Notes under the pieces: generated by a model
Database searches by the model: none
What the model was told of the DNA's origin: nothing
What the model saw: the letters and a program-made list of their open reading frames with translations, nothing else
Assembly: GCA_002494725.1 (NCBI GenBank)
Contig: DACG01000006.1
Location: 1-38,633, forward strand
DNA from: Geoglobus sp. UBA235
GTDB lineage: Archaea > Halobacteriota > Archaeoglobi > Archaeoglobales > Archaeoglobaceae
DNA: 38,633 nucleotides
Direction of reading: 5' to 3'
Position numbers and translations under genes: made by a program
Shown here: positions 15,581 to 24,259 of the stretch, one piece after another
Layout: each line of letters opens with the position of its first letter
Position numbering within the stretch: the stretch's first letter is position 1

Positions 15581-16364
15581 TCACGCCCTCGGGCACAGGA
15601 TTAATCCCCACTTCTCCATGTACTGCTGGTAGATCTCAGAGGAAATTCTACCATCATAGCTCTGCACATCTAAACTCCCTGTGTTGTGTGCCGTAATGTA
15701 ATCCCTGAGTCCAAGGTGAACCATCAGGACGTTGTTGCACATCTGCTCGAAGAACTTTCTAAGGTGAAATGGCTGAATCCTCAGCCCTGTGTGATGGGCT
15801 TTGACGTCCAAGTCGATCAGCACAATTCTCAGGGAGTTGTAGAGGGAGACTGGATCATCATCCTTGGCATTGATGAGATGTCTGAATTCGATCACAGGTT
15901 TAAGCCATTCAACCACAACAGGGTGGGAGATTTTGGAGTGTTATAAAATCCTTTTTATCACATTTTTCCACATCAACAGGTCTGATGATGATTTTTTTCA
16001 GTTTCTTCGATGGTCTTTGCGGTCTGTCAAGGACTTCTTTTAGCTCTCTGAAGGTTACGTCTCCAGTTTCCCTATAAAGATATTCAAGGAAATTTCTGGC
16101 TTTGCTGTAAAATTTTTTTCTGAGATTTGTATCCAAAATTACGCATATACCGGAACTGAAATCTGAGGAGGGATTCTCTGGTGATTTTTCCATCCGTATT
16201 TTCGAGAAGTTTTTTCAGCGTTTTCTCTATCCAGATCTTTGATCAGTCAGATCTAACTTCAGAGAACCTGATATCTCTGTGTTATGTACTCTAAATCCAA
16301 ACCTGTATTTTTTGGTTGGTGGGCAGAGTTTTCCTGATGTTGTTTTTATCTGAATTGTGTTCAT
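15581..16364 (-). pseudogene. Frameshifted tyrosine-recombinase (integrase)-like relic
   Basis: Coding-like sequence continues across three changes of frame on the minus strand. From 16364, MNTIQIKTTSGKLCPPTKKY opens the first frame. A second frame, to 16084, gives WIEKTLKKLLENTDGKITRE. From 16193, KFYSKARNFLEYLYRETGD follows, and from 15916 to 15581 the C-terminal part. The order fits an integrase: an N-terminal SAM-like core-binding helix bundle, then a C-terminal half with HLRKFF (H-x-x-R box), TAHNTGSLD (late His box) and EIYQQYMEKW (possible nucleophile Tyr). The active-site Arg of box I is not visible. The best explanation is a decayed archaeal integrase beside tRNA-Val; identity is moderate, decay is clear. 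Confidence 0.5.
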
Positions 16365-16540
16365 CTCCGTTACCCTACTCTTTCTTCCAAAGTTCTTCAA
16401 AACTTGAGATACATAGTTCTCCCCGATAAATCTATATGGGATTATCCCCAGAAAGGTCTTTTATTGCCGGGGCGATGATGTTCCAAAATATGGTTTTTAG
16501 CAATCATACCCAGTTTGGGAAGCCCGTTGGTAGGTGGGTG

Positions 16541-16996
16541 ATGATGCTGGAGTGTAAACCTGCAAGGGAAGATCAGTACGATAAATTCTTTCGATTTATA
16601 GAGAACGAAGATCCGGGTTACATCGAGAATGCGATGAGAGTTATGAAAATTACTTGGGAGGAACTCAGATATCTCTTCAGGACAGTTGGAGAGGTTTGGG
16701 GAATTTATTTTGATGATGAATTGGCTGGTTTTTACTGGATTGAAAAGCGGCAAAATGTTCTTCATCTTCATGCTTTGGTGTTGAAGAAAGAGTTCAGAAG
16801 AAAGGGGATTGGAACATGGGTACTGAATATGCTTGAGGACAAATACAGGGAGAGTATAGATGCCATAGAGCTGGGCGTTCACAAATCCAATGAAGTGGGT
16901 ATTTCACTGTACAGGAGTCTGGGATACAGAACTGTGAAAGTCATCGAAGATCTGGGTTTTTGGATAATGAAAAAGCAACTCACCAATAGAGTCTGA
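16541..16996 (+). CDS. GNAT family N-acetyltransferase
   Basis: A 151-aa acetyltransferase. The acetyl-CoA pyrophosphate motif FRRKGIGTWVLN (R/Q-x-x-G-x-G) is near residues 85-96, preceded by strand LHLHALVLKK and followed by AIELGVHKSNEVGISLYRSLGY, a typical GNAT end. The substrate cannot be told. An open frame extends upstream to 16436, but GGTGGGTG immediately precedes the ATG pair at 16541/16544 and the shorter form has normal family length. It stands alone between the integrase relic and a small cysteine-rich gene, and may be accessory. Confidence 0.8.
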   Translation: MMLECKPAREDQYDKFFRFIENEDPGYIENAMRVMKITWEELRYLFRTVGEVWGIYFDDELAGFYWIEKRQNVLHLHALVLKKEFRRKGIGTWVLNMLEDKYRESIDAIELGVHKSNEVGISLYRSLGYRTVKVIEDLGFWIMKKQLTNRV

Positions 16997-17091
16997 TTGA
17001 ATCTTTGTTGCTATAAAATACATACTTACTCAGTAGTATCTCTCAGTACCCAGTTCATTTACAGATATAAGCAAAGGTTTTGAGAATTGCC

Positions 17092-17316
17092 TCATCTGTA
17101 TGATTCCAGTATCACCTCTCCTTTTGGTTTTCTTCTTTTGAATGCAAAATCCTTTGCCGCAACAATTGCTTCACAAAATGGAACGCAACTGAAGCATCTG
17201 TCTCTCATTAGATTACACTCTATTACGTTGACTTTTTTGGTTTTGATATCTATGACAATTCTCGACTCTGTTTTTCTAATCTTCACTTTCACTCTTATCT
17301 CGCACCCATCACACAT
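17092..17316 (-). CDS. Small cysteine-rich protein (74 aa)
   Basis: I do not recognise this protein. It begins MCDGCEIRVKVKIRK (C-x2-C), has a beta-rich centre (ESRIVIDIKTKKVNVIEC), then RDRCFSCVPFCEAI (C-x2-C-x3-C) and a basic tail. Six cysteines in two clusters suggest one or two metal sites. The ATG at 17316 is preferred to 17334 because GGGTGA lies 5 nt upstream. The preceding 100 bases are very A+T-rich and suit a promoter. It stands alone, 137 bp from the downstream end of the dph2 operon. Confidence 0.55.
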   Translation of the reverse strand: MCDGCEIRVKVKIRKTESRIVIDIKTKKVNVIECNLMRDRCFSCVPFCEAIVAAKDFAFKRRKPKGEVILESYR

Positions 17317-17453
17317 CTGATTCACCCTCATCATTATTGTTATTGCAATTATTATTGATACCTTATCTAATAAAAGCTTTACTAATTTTAATCACACCAA
17401 AATTTTTTGAAATATCAGAAACTCATAGTATAAAAAACTAAAAATTAAAAACT

Positions 17454-18425
17454 TTATGTTTCGAAATCAAGACTGTACTCTGAAATATCCTTAACACCAA
17501 TTACGATTTTAAACTCTTCTGGGGATATAATCTTCCCATAATATTTTGAGTAGTCATCAAAAGCTATTCTCGGGCAGGCTGTGTTGACAAATGTGTCGAA
17601 TCTGAAGTTATCAATGACGCTTGGAGTGATCTCATCTACAAGAATGATTTCAGCCCTCTTGCCTCTATCATGTGCAAGTTTCTGGATATTTTTTGCAAGT
17701 TCAAGTCTCTTCTGACCTATTTTCGATGAAACCAGTATTCCAAAGCTTTCAGATTCAAATGCCCCTGATATTGCCATGTATCTTTTCTTCAGAAATTCCT
17801 CCGAATCAACCACCTCGACATCACCGGAAAGCGGGGAGTAGGAATACACCTTTTTTCGAGTACACAGGCTTGCACCGAGAGGATGGAATCTGCCATCACC
17901 GATGAAAAGGATAACATCGGATGTGGTATTTTTCAGACAGGAGTAGTTGCATCCAAGAACCTGGCCGGGATATTCGACTCCAGCACCTTTTTTTAGCTCC
18001 ACCCTAAATCCGACTCTTTCAAGCTCTCGTTTGGTCTCATCAAACTTCCAGGCGTAGGATGCGGTGCCTATGATGGTCAGGTTCCTTTCTGGAATGCTCT
18101 TTTTTATCAGCTCCACATCAATGCTGTAGTCCACCAGATATGGGATGTATATCACCCTTTCAACCTGAACCATCTCTGTATGGGCGAAGTGTATCAGAAA
18201 ATCCACTTCTCTCAGCAGTTCCATGTCAATGTCACAGGCCCCATACGTTGCTCTCCCTGAAAAAATAACCTCATGTCCTCTTTTTCTGAAGAAATCGGCA
18301 ATATCACCTGCATAAAATTTAAGCCCATTCGGGATCTGAATCCCCAGAACTGAGGCAGAGCCGATCCTTTCAAGAATGGCGGAAAGGTCAGCTCTTTTAA
18401 ATATGATCGAGGATCCTAACCCCAT
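17454..18425 (-). CDS. dph2: Diphthamide synthase Dph2 (radical SAM-like 4Fe-4S enzyme)
   Basis: Transfers the 3-amino-3-carboxypropyl group of SAM to the target histidine of elongation factor 2. The three cluster cysteines are visible at Cys64 (TYGACDID), Cys163 (LGCNYSC) and Cys284 (NTACPRI), spaced as in the three-domain Pyrococcus enzyme. Length is 323 aa. The start at 18425 has GAGGTC 7 nt upstream and lies within the end of hpt (29-bp overlap); the open frame reaching 18548 is antisense-free but out of frame with hpt and not family-like. It is the last gene of ppsA-hpt-dph2. Confidence 0.94.
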   Translation of the reverse strand: MGLGSSIIFKRADLSAILERIGSASVLGIQIPNGLKFYAGDIADFFRKRGHEVIFSGRATYGACDIDMELLREVDFLIHFAHTEMVQVERVIYIPYLVDYSIDVELIKKSIPERNLTIIGTASYAWKFDETKRELERVGFRVELKKGAGVEYPGQVLGCNYSCLKNTTSDVILFIGDGRFHPLGASLCTRKKVYSYSPLSGDVEVVDSEEFLKKRYMAISGAFESESFGILVSSKIGQKRLELAKNIQKLAHDRGKRAEIILVDEITPSVIDNFRFDTFVNTACPRIAFDDYSKYYGKIISPEEFKIVIGVKDISEYSLDFET

Positions 18426-18957
18426 CTCTGCTGACCTCAATTTTAACAAGACTCTTAACCCTGTACCCCCTCTTTCTGAGGTTTTCTGCTCCATCTCCTT
18501 TCTCAACAACAGCCACAAAATCCCTGACATCGGCTCCCGCTTTTTCAAGAGCCTTGAGTGTTGCGAGAGCTGTCCCTCCCGTGGATATCACATCATCAAC
18601 AAGTATCACCCTGTCTCCCCTGTTTATTCCATTTATGAAAAGCCTTCCCTTCGAGTATCCTGTTTTCTGATCCACAGCTATTTCATTCGGCAGTCCGTAC
18701 TCCCTTTTCCTGACTACAACGATCGGTATGCTCACTGCCAGGCTGAGGGCGGTTGCTATTGGAATACCCATTGCCTCCACAGTCACTATCTTATCAACAT
18801 CGAGGTCAGCTATTCTTATTATTCCGGAAACCGCCTCCCTTACAATGTCCGGATGAAGCTCCGGAACACCATCGGTCAGGGGATGAATAAAATAGGGATA
18901 GTCCTCCTTCATCACAACCGGGGCACTTTCAAGGCTTTTAATAAGCTTGTTAAGCAT
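18397..18957 (-). CDS. hpt: Archaeal hypoxanthine/guanine phosphoribosyltransferase
   Basis: A purine-salvage enzyme of the archaeal HGPRTase type, 186 aa. The N-terminus MLNKLIKSLESAPVV and DYPYFIHPLTDGVPE are family signatures. The PRPP-binding loop is VILVDDVISTGGTA near residues 118-131. The relative GfcR is a longer regulator with an added DNA-binding domain, absent here. The start overlaps the ppsA stop region by 8 bp, indicating co-transcription. Exact base preference (hypoxanthine, guanine or adenine) cannot be read from sequence. Confidence 0.92.
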   Translation of the reverse strand: MLNKLIKSLESAPVVMKEDYPYFIHPLTDGVPELHPDIVREAVSGIIRIADLDVDKIVTVEAMGIPIATALSLAVSIPIVVVRKREYGLPNEIAVDQKTGYSKGRLFINGINRGDRVILVDDVISTGGTALATLKALEKAGADVRDFVAVVEKGDGAENLRKRGYRVKSLVKIEVSRDGVRILDHI

Positions 18958-21211
18958 CCAGACCCCTCAGTCTGTTAAGGATGAGCTTTTTCTCAACTCT
19001 TGCAATTGTCTCCCTCACCATCTGAACCGCATCCGGATTTGCAGATACGCTGTCTATTCCGAGCTTCACGAGCTTCTCAACAACGTGGGGATAGCTTCCA
19101 GCCTGCCCGCAGATTGATGTCTTTACTCCTCTCTTTCTGCAGGCGTTTATCACATGCTCTATCAGCTTCATAACTGCGGGGTGGGTTTCATCGTACATGT
19201 ATGCTACATTTTCATTGTTCCTGTCAATTGCGAGGGTGTACTGGGTGAGGTCATTGGTTCCGAATGATATGAAGTCAATGCCAACATCAATTATGTCATC
19301 GATTATGAGGGCTGCAGCTGGAGTTTCAACCATCACTCCAAACTCAATCTTGCTGAGATCAAGCCCCTCTTCCTGGATTATTCTTTTTGCCTGCCGCACC
19401 TCCTCAACCCTGGTAACAAGGGGGATCATGATCCCAACATTGGTAAAGCCCTCCTCAACAAGCCTTTTTATCGCTCTTATCTCAGCTCTGAAGTGAATGT
19501 CCTCGATCAAATCCCTTCTTATCCCTCTGAATCCAAGCATTGGATTTGCCTCAATTGGTTCGTTCTCTCCACCCTCCATTGCCCTGAACTCATCCGTTGG
19601 TGCATCGAGGGTTCTTATCCAGACAGGCTTTGGATAAAACGTCTCCACGACCTCCTTCATTCCCTCGTAGAGCTTCTGAATGTATTCCTCTATCTCCCCA
19701 TCCCTTATGTACTTCATTGGATGTTTTGGCAGTCCAAGAACCATGTGCTCTATCCTGAAAAGTCCAACACCATCTGCTCCTGTTGCGTAGGCTCTTTTTG
19801 CACCATCGGGTATTGATATGTTGACCTTAACCTCTGTTGCGGTTATGATTCTGCCTGCAGTCTGAACCTCAACCTTCTCCTCTCTTTTCTCAACCTCAAC
19901 TGCACCCTCATAAACAACTCCCTTCTCACCATCAACCGTTACGACCATCCCATCCTTCAGAACCTTTGTTGCCTCCTTTGTCCCGACAACAGCAGGGACT
20001 CCAAGCTCTCTGCTAACAATTGCCGCATGGCACGTCATGCCCCCCTCATCTGTTACGATGGCAGAGGCTCTCTTCATTGCAGGAACCATGTCGGGCGTGG
20101 TCATTGTGGTGACAAGAATGTCCCCCTCCTCAACCTTGCTTATCTCCCTCTCACTCTCAATTACCTTTACCTTCCCGATTCCAATCCCCGGAGAGGCTCC
20201 AAGACCCTTTAAAAGAATCCTAACATCTCCTTTCACAGCTTTCTCCTCCTTTCTCTCCTTAATTGTGGTGATGGCTCTTGACTGAAGTATGTATACCTTC
20301 CCCCTCTCAATTCCCCATTCCACATCCTGTGGATTGCCGTAATGGTTTTCAATGAGCTCGGCGAACTTTACAAGCTCCTCAATCTCCTCATCGCTCAAAA
20401 CTCTCTCTTTGGCCTTCTCAGGAGGAAGCTCAACTTTAACAGTTTCACCATCTTCACTTCTGGTTATCATTATCTTTTTCTCTGCAATGTTCACATCTAT
20501 CAATTTTCCGGATTTTCTGTCGTAAACATACGTGTCAGGGCTCACAGCTCCACTCACAATTGCCTCACCAAGCCCGAAAGCTGCCTCGATTATGCACTGC
20601 TTTTCCCCTGTGACAGGGTGGGAGGTGAACATCACACCGCTTTTTTCGCTGTTCACCATCTTCTGCACAACAACAGCAATGCTGACCTCATCATGCCTGA
20701 ATCCCTGCTGAACTCTGTAATAGATTGCTCTTGGCGTGTACAGGCTGCTCCAGCACTTTCTTACCTTATCTACAACATCATCCTCCCCCCTGACATTCAG
20801 GTAGGTTTCCTGCTGCCCTGCAAAGCTTGCCTCAGGCAGATCCTCTGCTGTTGCAGAGCTTCTTACAGCCACAAATACCTCTTCTCCCTCCTCACTGCAC
20901 AGTTCCCTGTATGCGTTTCTTATTTCCTCCTCTATAACCTTCGGAATCTCTGAAGACTCTATTATCTCTCTTATTTTTTTCGACGTCTTCTCAAGATTCT
21001 CCGTGTCCTCAACATCAAGTCCTCTAAGCATGTCATTAACCTGATAAAGGATTCCTGTTGCCTCCATGAATTCAATAAATGTTTTGCTATCAACCACAAA
21101 GCCGTTTGGTACAGGAATTTCATTTCTCAGAAGCTCACCAAGATTTGCACCCTTGCCACCTGCAAGAGGTATATCATTTTTTCCAATTTCATTCAGCCAC
21201 AGAATACCCAT
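18950..21211 (-). CDS. ppsA: Phosphoenolpyruvate synthase
   Basis: Makes PEP from pyruvate and ATP (giving AMP and Pi), the entry to gluconeogenesis. It is 753 aa. The N-terminal ATP-grasp domain starts at AGGKGANLGELLRN. The swivelling phosphohistidine domain has GGMTCHAAIVSRELGVPAVVGT with the catalytic His, and the C-terminal PEP barrel has SFGTNDLTQYTLAIDR and SICGQAGSYP. The ATG at 21211 follows AGGTGG and gives the usual start MGILWLNEIGKNDIPLAGGKG; the longer frame to 21238 is not needed. A TATA-like CTTTTTAATTTTC lies at about 21238-21251. First gene of ppsA-hpt-dph2. Confidence 0.97.
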   Translation of the reverse strand: MGILWLNEIGKNDIPLAGGKGANLGELLRNEIPVPNGFVVDSKTFIEFMEATGILYQVNDMLRGLDVEDTENLEKTSKKIREIIESSEIPKVIEEEIRNAYRELCSEEGEEVFVAVRSSATAEDLPEASFAGQQETYLNVRGEDDVVDKVRKCWSSLYTPRAIYYRVQQGFRHDEVSIAVVVQKMVNSEKSGVMFTSHPVTGEKQCIIEAAFGLGEAIVSGAVSPDTYVYDRKSGKLIDVNIAEKKIMITRSEDGETVKVELPPEKAKERVLSDEEIEELVKFAELIENHYGNPQDVEWGIERGKVYILQSRAITTIKERKEEKAVKGDVRILLKGLGASPGIGIGKVKVIESEREISKVEEGDILVTTMTTPDMVPAMKRASAIVTDEGGMTCHAAIVSRELGVPAVVGTKEATKVLKDGMVVTVDGEKGVVYEGAVEVEKREEKVEVQTAGRIITATEVKVNISIPDGAKRAYATGADGVGLFRIEHMVLGLPKHPMKYIRDGEIEEYIQKLYEGMKEVVETFYPKPVWIRTLDAPTDEFRAMEGGENEPIEANPMLGFRGIRRDLIEDIHFRAEIRAIKRLVEEGFTNVGIMIPLVTRVEEVRQAKRIIQEEGLDLSKIEFGVMVETPAAALIIDDIIDVGIDFISFGTNDLTQYTLAIDRNNENVAYMYDETHPAVMKLIEHVINACRKRGVKTSICGQAGSYPHVVEKLVKLGIDSVSANPDAVQMVRETIARVEKKLILNRLRGLDA

Positions 21212-21295
21212 GACAACCACCTGATTTTGGGAATGCATGAAAATTAAAAAGGTTTTTCCTTAGAGATCGTGAGAATTAAAAACCGTGAAGATTTT

Positions 21296-21354
21296 TGTTG
21301 CTCCGCCAACCGACCCGTGATCACGCTTGTCACACGGGCGTGGGAAGCGGAGCA
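21296..21354 (-). ncRNA. Candidate H/ACA box guide RNA (pseudouridylation)
   Basis: A GC-rich island in an A+T-rich gap that folds, on the minus strand, as a single-hairpin archaeal H/ACA RNA. An 8-bp lower stem (TGCTCCGC, 21354-21347, with GCGGAGCA, 21306-21299) is followed at once by ACA (21298-21296). The internal pocket has arms TTCCCACG (21346-21339) and TCGGTTG (21313-21307). A 6-bp upper stem CCCGTG/CACGGG is capped by TGACAAGCGTGAT, whose TGA...TGA can form the tandem sheared G-A pairs of a K-loop for L7Ae. The pocket-to-ACA distance is 15 nt and the K-loop is 6 bp above the pocket, both matching known rules. The target RNA was not identified. Confidence 0.78.
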
Positions 21355-21375
21355 TTGAATAGACGTATCCAGTGC

Positions 21376-21382
21376 TATTTAA
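21376..21382 (-). promoter_or_regulatory. TATA box for the H/ACA RNA
   Basis: On the minus strand GGGTTAAATAG is centred about 25 nt before the first base of the H/ACA hairpin (21354). The RNA therefore probably has its own promoter rather than being cut from the ppsA leader. Confidence 0.45.
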
Positions 21383-21475
21383 CCCTTATCCTCGCATTTG
21401 AATTTTTGATGTCGGCCCAAGAGACTTAAAAATGATGTTGCAAGTGTTTTTATTTCGCATGATGGAGAGTTGTCA

Positions 21476-21871
21476 ATGAACCTAATTCCGATAGGCATTG
21501 TAGTTGAAGGATACTCTGATAGAGAGAGTGCACCAAGGCAGGGAAAGTTCGAGAATCGAAAATCAAAAATAAAAATATATGATGATTTTGTGGAGGGGCT
21601 TGAAGGCATTGAAAACTATGAGAGGCTCATAATCCTCTACTGGCTACATCTTTCCAGCAGGAATATTCTAAAAGCTAAACCACCGAATGAACTCGAGGAA
21701 AGAGGCGTATTCTCTACTAGATCACCCGAAAGACCAAATCCAGTTGGATTTGCTGTTGTTAAACTTGAAAGGATTGAAAATAGCATCTTGACTGTCAGGC
21801 ATTTAGATGCAGTTACTGGAACACCTGTAATTGATATAAAACCATTTTTGAAAGAAATAGACTGTGAATGA
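21476..21871 (+). CDS. trmO: TrmO/TsaA-type tRNA (t6A37) N6-methyltransferase
   Basis: A 131-aa protein of the TsaA/TrmO beta-barrel SAM-binding family. The start MNLIPIGIVVEG, the block SAPRQGKF, and the signature FSTRSPERPNPVGFAVVKL (residues about 78-96) followed by VRHLDAVTGTPVIDIKPF are diagnostic. In bacteria TrmO methylates t6A at tRNA position 37 to m6t6A; an equivalent role here is inferred. The ATG at 21476 is used rather than the in-frame TTG at 21470 because GGAG lies 8 nt upstream. It is divergent from ppsA and the H/ACA RNA, and convergent with the RecJ-like gene. Confidence 0.88.
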   Translation: MNLIPIGIVVEGYSDRESAPRQGKFENRKSKIKIYDDFVEGLEGIENYERLIILYWLHLSSRNILKAKPPNELEERGVFSTRSPERPNPVGFAVVKLERIENSILTVRHLDAVTGTPVIDIKPFLKEIDCE

Positions 21872-21899
21872 CGTATTTGATTAATTTAAGATTTTTTAT

Positions 21900-23975
21900 T
21901 TAAATTTTCCCTATTTTTGCTGCGAGTCTTGCGAGAACCTCCCTTCGCTTTGCCTGGATGAACTTCAAGCTTCCGACAACAAGATGTCCACCTCCATCAA
22001 CACCAGCGTTGATTTCCTCTTGCAGTTCTTTCACGATTTTTGGGATGTCCAGGTTAACACCCTCACTTCTGATTACTGTAAAATCGGGCCCATATCCCAG
22101 CGTGACTATTTTTTCATATTTCTTTTTAAGCCTGTCATGCACTTCCCCTGTCAGCTTTCCAGGAGGAGGAAACGTGAATTTTCTTGCGTAATTTTCAACA
22201 TCCAGTGCTGCCAGGGCAACTCCATTTGGAAGAATTTGGATTTTAACTCCATCCATTGCCGTTTTAACGTTCTCTTCTATTGATTTTTTTGCACGTGTCG
22301 AAAGGGAATTCACGAGTTTTTGCATTCTGTCTCTTCTCCCAAATCCCAGAATTTCATGGATTATATGACTTGCAGATCTGAATCGAAGATAAAATCCCTC
22401 AAATTCAAGTGCAAGGCTGATATTATAGAGCATTTCTCTGTCATAACCTGAAATCTCAATGTATCTCTCAACTTCCCCTTCAGCTCTGTCTGCAACAACA
22501 GAGACTGCTGGAAGAATTTTTAGATCTCGAGAAGTTATCATTCTTGCTATTTCAGTACACAAAATTCCGGAAGTATAGTTGCTGTCTCCTCCGACTTTGT
22601 ATGGGTTTACATGTTCAATGAGATACCTGTCCACGTTTTCATCGGGAAAGTGATGGTCCACGGTTATAACATCTGCTCCAAAAATGAGCATCTGTTCAAT
22701 TGCTGCAATGTCTTCAATTCCCGACCCATTGTCGACTAGAACTACCAGTGGGATCTTGTCTCCGAATCTTGCCATGTCTTCAAGGCTTTCATCCAAATCC
22801 TTAACAACATCTTCAAGCTCGTAAAACGGAGCTCTTGATACCTTCCTTCTGACTAAGTAATTTCTGGCATCGGGATCAGGATGGACTCTTTCAATGTAAT
22901 CCAGCAGAGCCATTTCCAGTGCAACACCGCCGCAAACACCATCTGCATCCCAGTGATGTCGTATTATAACAGGTCTGGATTCAAGTACCGCTTTTTTCAG
23001 TTCTTTTGCTACTCGGACCATGCTGTCTTTAAGATTTTCAAGTACATCACTTTCAATCATAAATCCTTGGAAATCAGGCTGGGCTTTTTTCTCAATCTCG
23101 CTTTCAATCAGTCTGCTTATTTCACTTGCCTCCTTTCCGAGAAGTCTCTCCATTTCGAGAACTTCAATCTGAAGCTTTGCTTCTCTTTTTTTCACGATCC
23201 CTATGACCCTTGAAATATCTCCAATGTTTATCTCTGGGTATGCTCTTTCCCCAGCTTCAAATGCAGCACAGTTGATCAATCCGGTCTCATCCATTACAGT
23301 GAATATTGTCGGACCACCTGTAACCCTTACATGCTCTATTTTTCCTCTGATCTCGGCCATTCTCCCTATGAATTTCTCAAGCTGGGAGATTTTGAGGAGA
23401 GGAGCAGATTTAGATACCTCAATAATCGTGTAATTCTTGTTATGAGCAAGATTCAGGTCTATCTCCCCATTTGGCCTTATTCCTTCAACCTTTACAAAAA
23501 TTTCATCGTTTTCTTTCAATCTGATATTTCGAAGATTTCTTTTATGTATCAACCCTCTAAGCCTTTTATTCAGATTTACAAAAACACCTATGTCTGTGAT
23601 TCCAGAAATCCTTCCCATGTATATTCTGTTCAGTTTCACTTCCTCAAGTCCACAGCTGTTTTTTAGCAGATATGCATGGGGCTTTTTTCTGCATTCAGAG
23701 CAAAGTTCATGACCACCAGCTGTTGTCTTTCCACATATCTTACAGTTCCCTGATTTTCCTGTCCCGCTGCAGGTTTTACATATTTCCATTCTCTTTACTC
23801 TTCCTGTTCCTCTGCATACCCCGCATACTCCATGCATAAACATTTTCAGCTGATCATTGTTCAGCTCCGCGGTCATCTTTGGGTCAAAACTCTTTGCTTT
23901 TCCAGTTCCGTTACAGATTTTACAGTTTTCCTCAATCTCTATGTATCCACTCCCCCTGCACGCTTTGCATGTCAT
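21900..23975 (-). CDS. Archaeal RecJ-like DHH protein with DnaJ-type zinc fingers and S1 domain
   Basis: A 691-aa multidomain protein. Residues 1-90 hold DnaJ-type zinc motifs (CKACRGSG, CKICNGTG, CGVCRGTG, CKTCSGTG) and a further CKIC...CSEC pair. Residues about 115-180 are an S1 RNA-binding domain. Residues about 195-275 form an OB-fold. From about 335 there is a DHH phosphoesterase with HHWDADGVCGG and VDHHFPDENVD, and a C-terminal GVDGGGHLVVGSL resembling the DHHA1 GGGH motif. This architecture is the archaea-specific COG1107 group. Nuclease activity on single-stranded DNA or RNA is expected; the S1 domain favours RNA or hybrid substrates. A TATA box sits 26 nt upstream, consistent with a leaderless start. 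Confidence 0.92.
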   Translation of the reverse strand: MTCKACRGSGYIEIEENCKICNGTGKAKSFDPKMTAELNNDQLKMFMHGVCGVCRGTGRVKRMEICKTCSGTGKSGNCKICGKTTAGGHELCSECRKKPHAYLLKNSCGLEEVKLNRIYMGRISGITDIGVFVNLNKRLRGLIHKRNLRNIRLKENDEIFVKVEGIRPNGEIDLNLAHNKNYTIIEVSKSAPLLKISQLEKFIGRMAEIRGKIEHVRVTGGPTIFTVMDETGLINCAAFEAGERAYPEINIGDISRVIGIVKKREAKLQIEVLEMERLLGKEASEISRLIESEIEKKAQPDFQGFMIESDVLENLKDSMVRVAKELKKAVLESRPVIIRHHWDADGVCGGVALEMALLDYIERVHPDPDARNYLVRRKVSRAPFYELEDVVKDLDESLEDMARFGDKIPLVVLVDNGSGIEDIAAIEQMLIFGADVITVDHHFPDENVDRYLIEHVNPYKVGGDSNYTSGILCTEIARMITSRDLKILPAVSVVADRAEGEVERYIEISGYDREMLYNISLALEFEGFYLRFRSASHIIHEILGFGRRDRMQKLVNSLSTRAKKSIEENVKTAMDGVKIQILPNGVALAALDVENYARKFTFPPPGKLTGEVHDRLKKKYEKIVTLGYGPDFTVIRSEGVNLDIPKIVKELQEEINAGVDGGGHLVVGSLKFIQAKRREVLARLAAKIGKI

Positions 23976-23995
23976 GTGAGTTCATGGTCTTAGCT

Positions 23996-24009
23996 AAATT
24001 TAAAAAAGG
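23996..24009 (-). promoter_or_regulatory. TATA box of the DnaJ-Zn/S1/DHH gene
   Basis: CCTTTTTTAAATTT on the minus strand, centred 26-27 nt before the ATG at 23975. No ribosome site intervenes, so the message is probably leaderless. Confidence 0.5.
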
Positions 24010-24110
24010 ATTTCGGATCAGAATGGTTAACCAAAAAAGCAGTCAGAAAAAACCATGGTAAAATCTTTTAAAACTTTCATCCCTTTCAATGAACAAAGCC
24101 TCCCTCTGAG

Positions 24111-24194
24111 GCGGGGGTTGCCGAGTCAGGAAAAGGCGCAGGGCTTAAGACCCTGTCCCGAAGGGGTCCGAGGGTTCAAATCCCTCCCCCCGCA
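24111..24194 (+). tRNA. tRNA-Leu (anticodon TAA)
   Basis: An 84-nt class II tRNA. Acceptor GCGGGGG pairs with CCCCCGC, with discriminator A. The anticodon stem CAGGG/CCCTG encloses loop CTTAAGA. The long variable arm TCCCGAAGGGGT and the T arm GAGGG-TTCAAAT-CCCTC are present. CCA is not encoded. A TATA-like CTTTTAAAAC precedes it at about 24065-24074. The permease fusion gene begins 65 bp downstream on the same strand. Confidence 0.96.
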
Positions 24195-24259
24195 TTCATC
24201 CAGTTAAGGTTTGTACGACATTCATCAGACTCCATTAATCCGGAAAATGGGTGCTTAAA

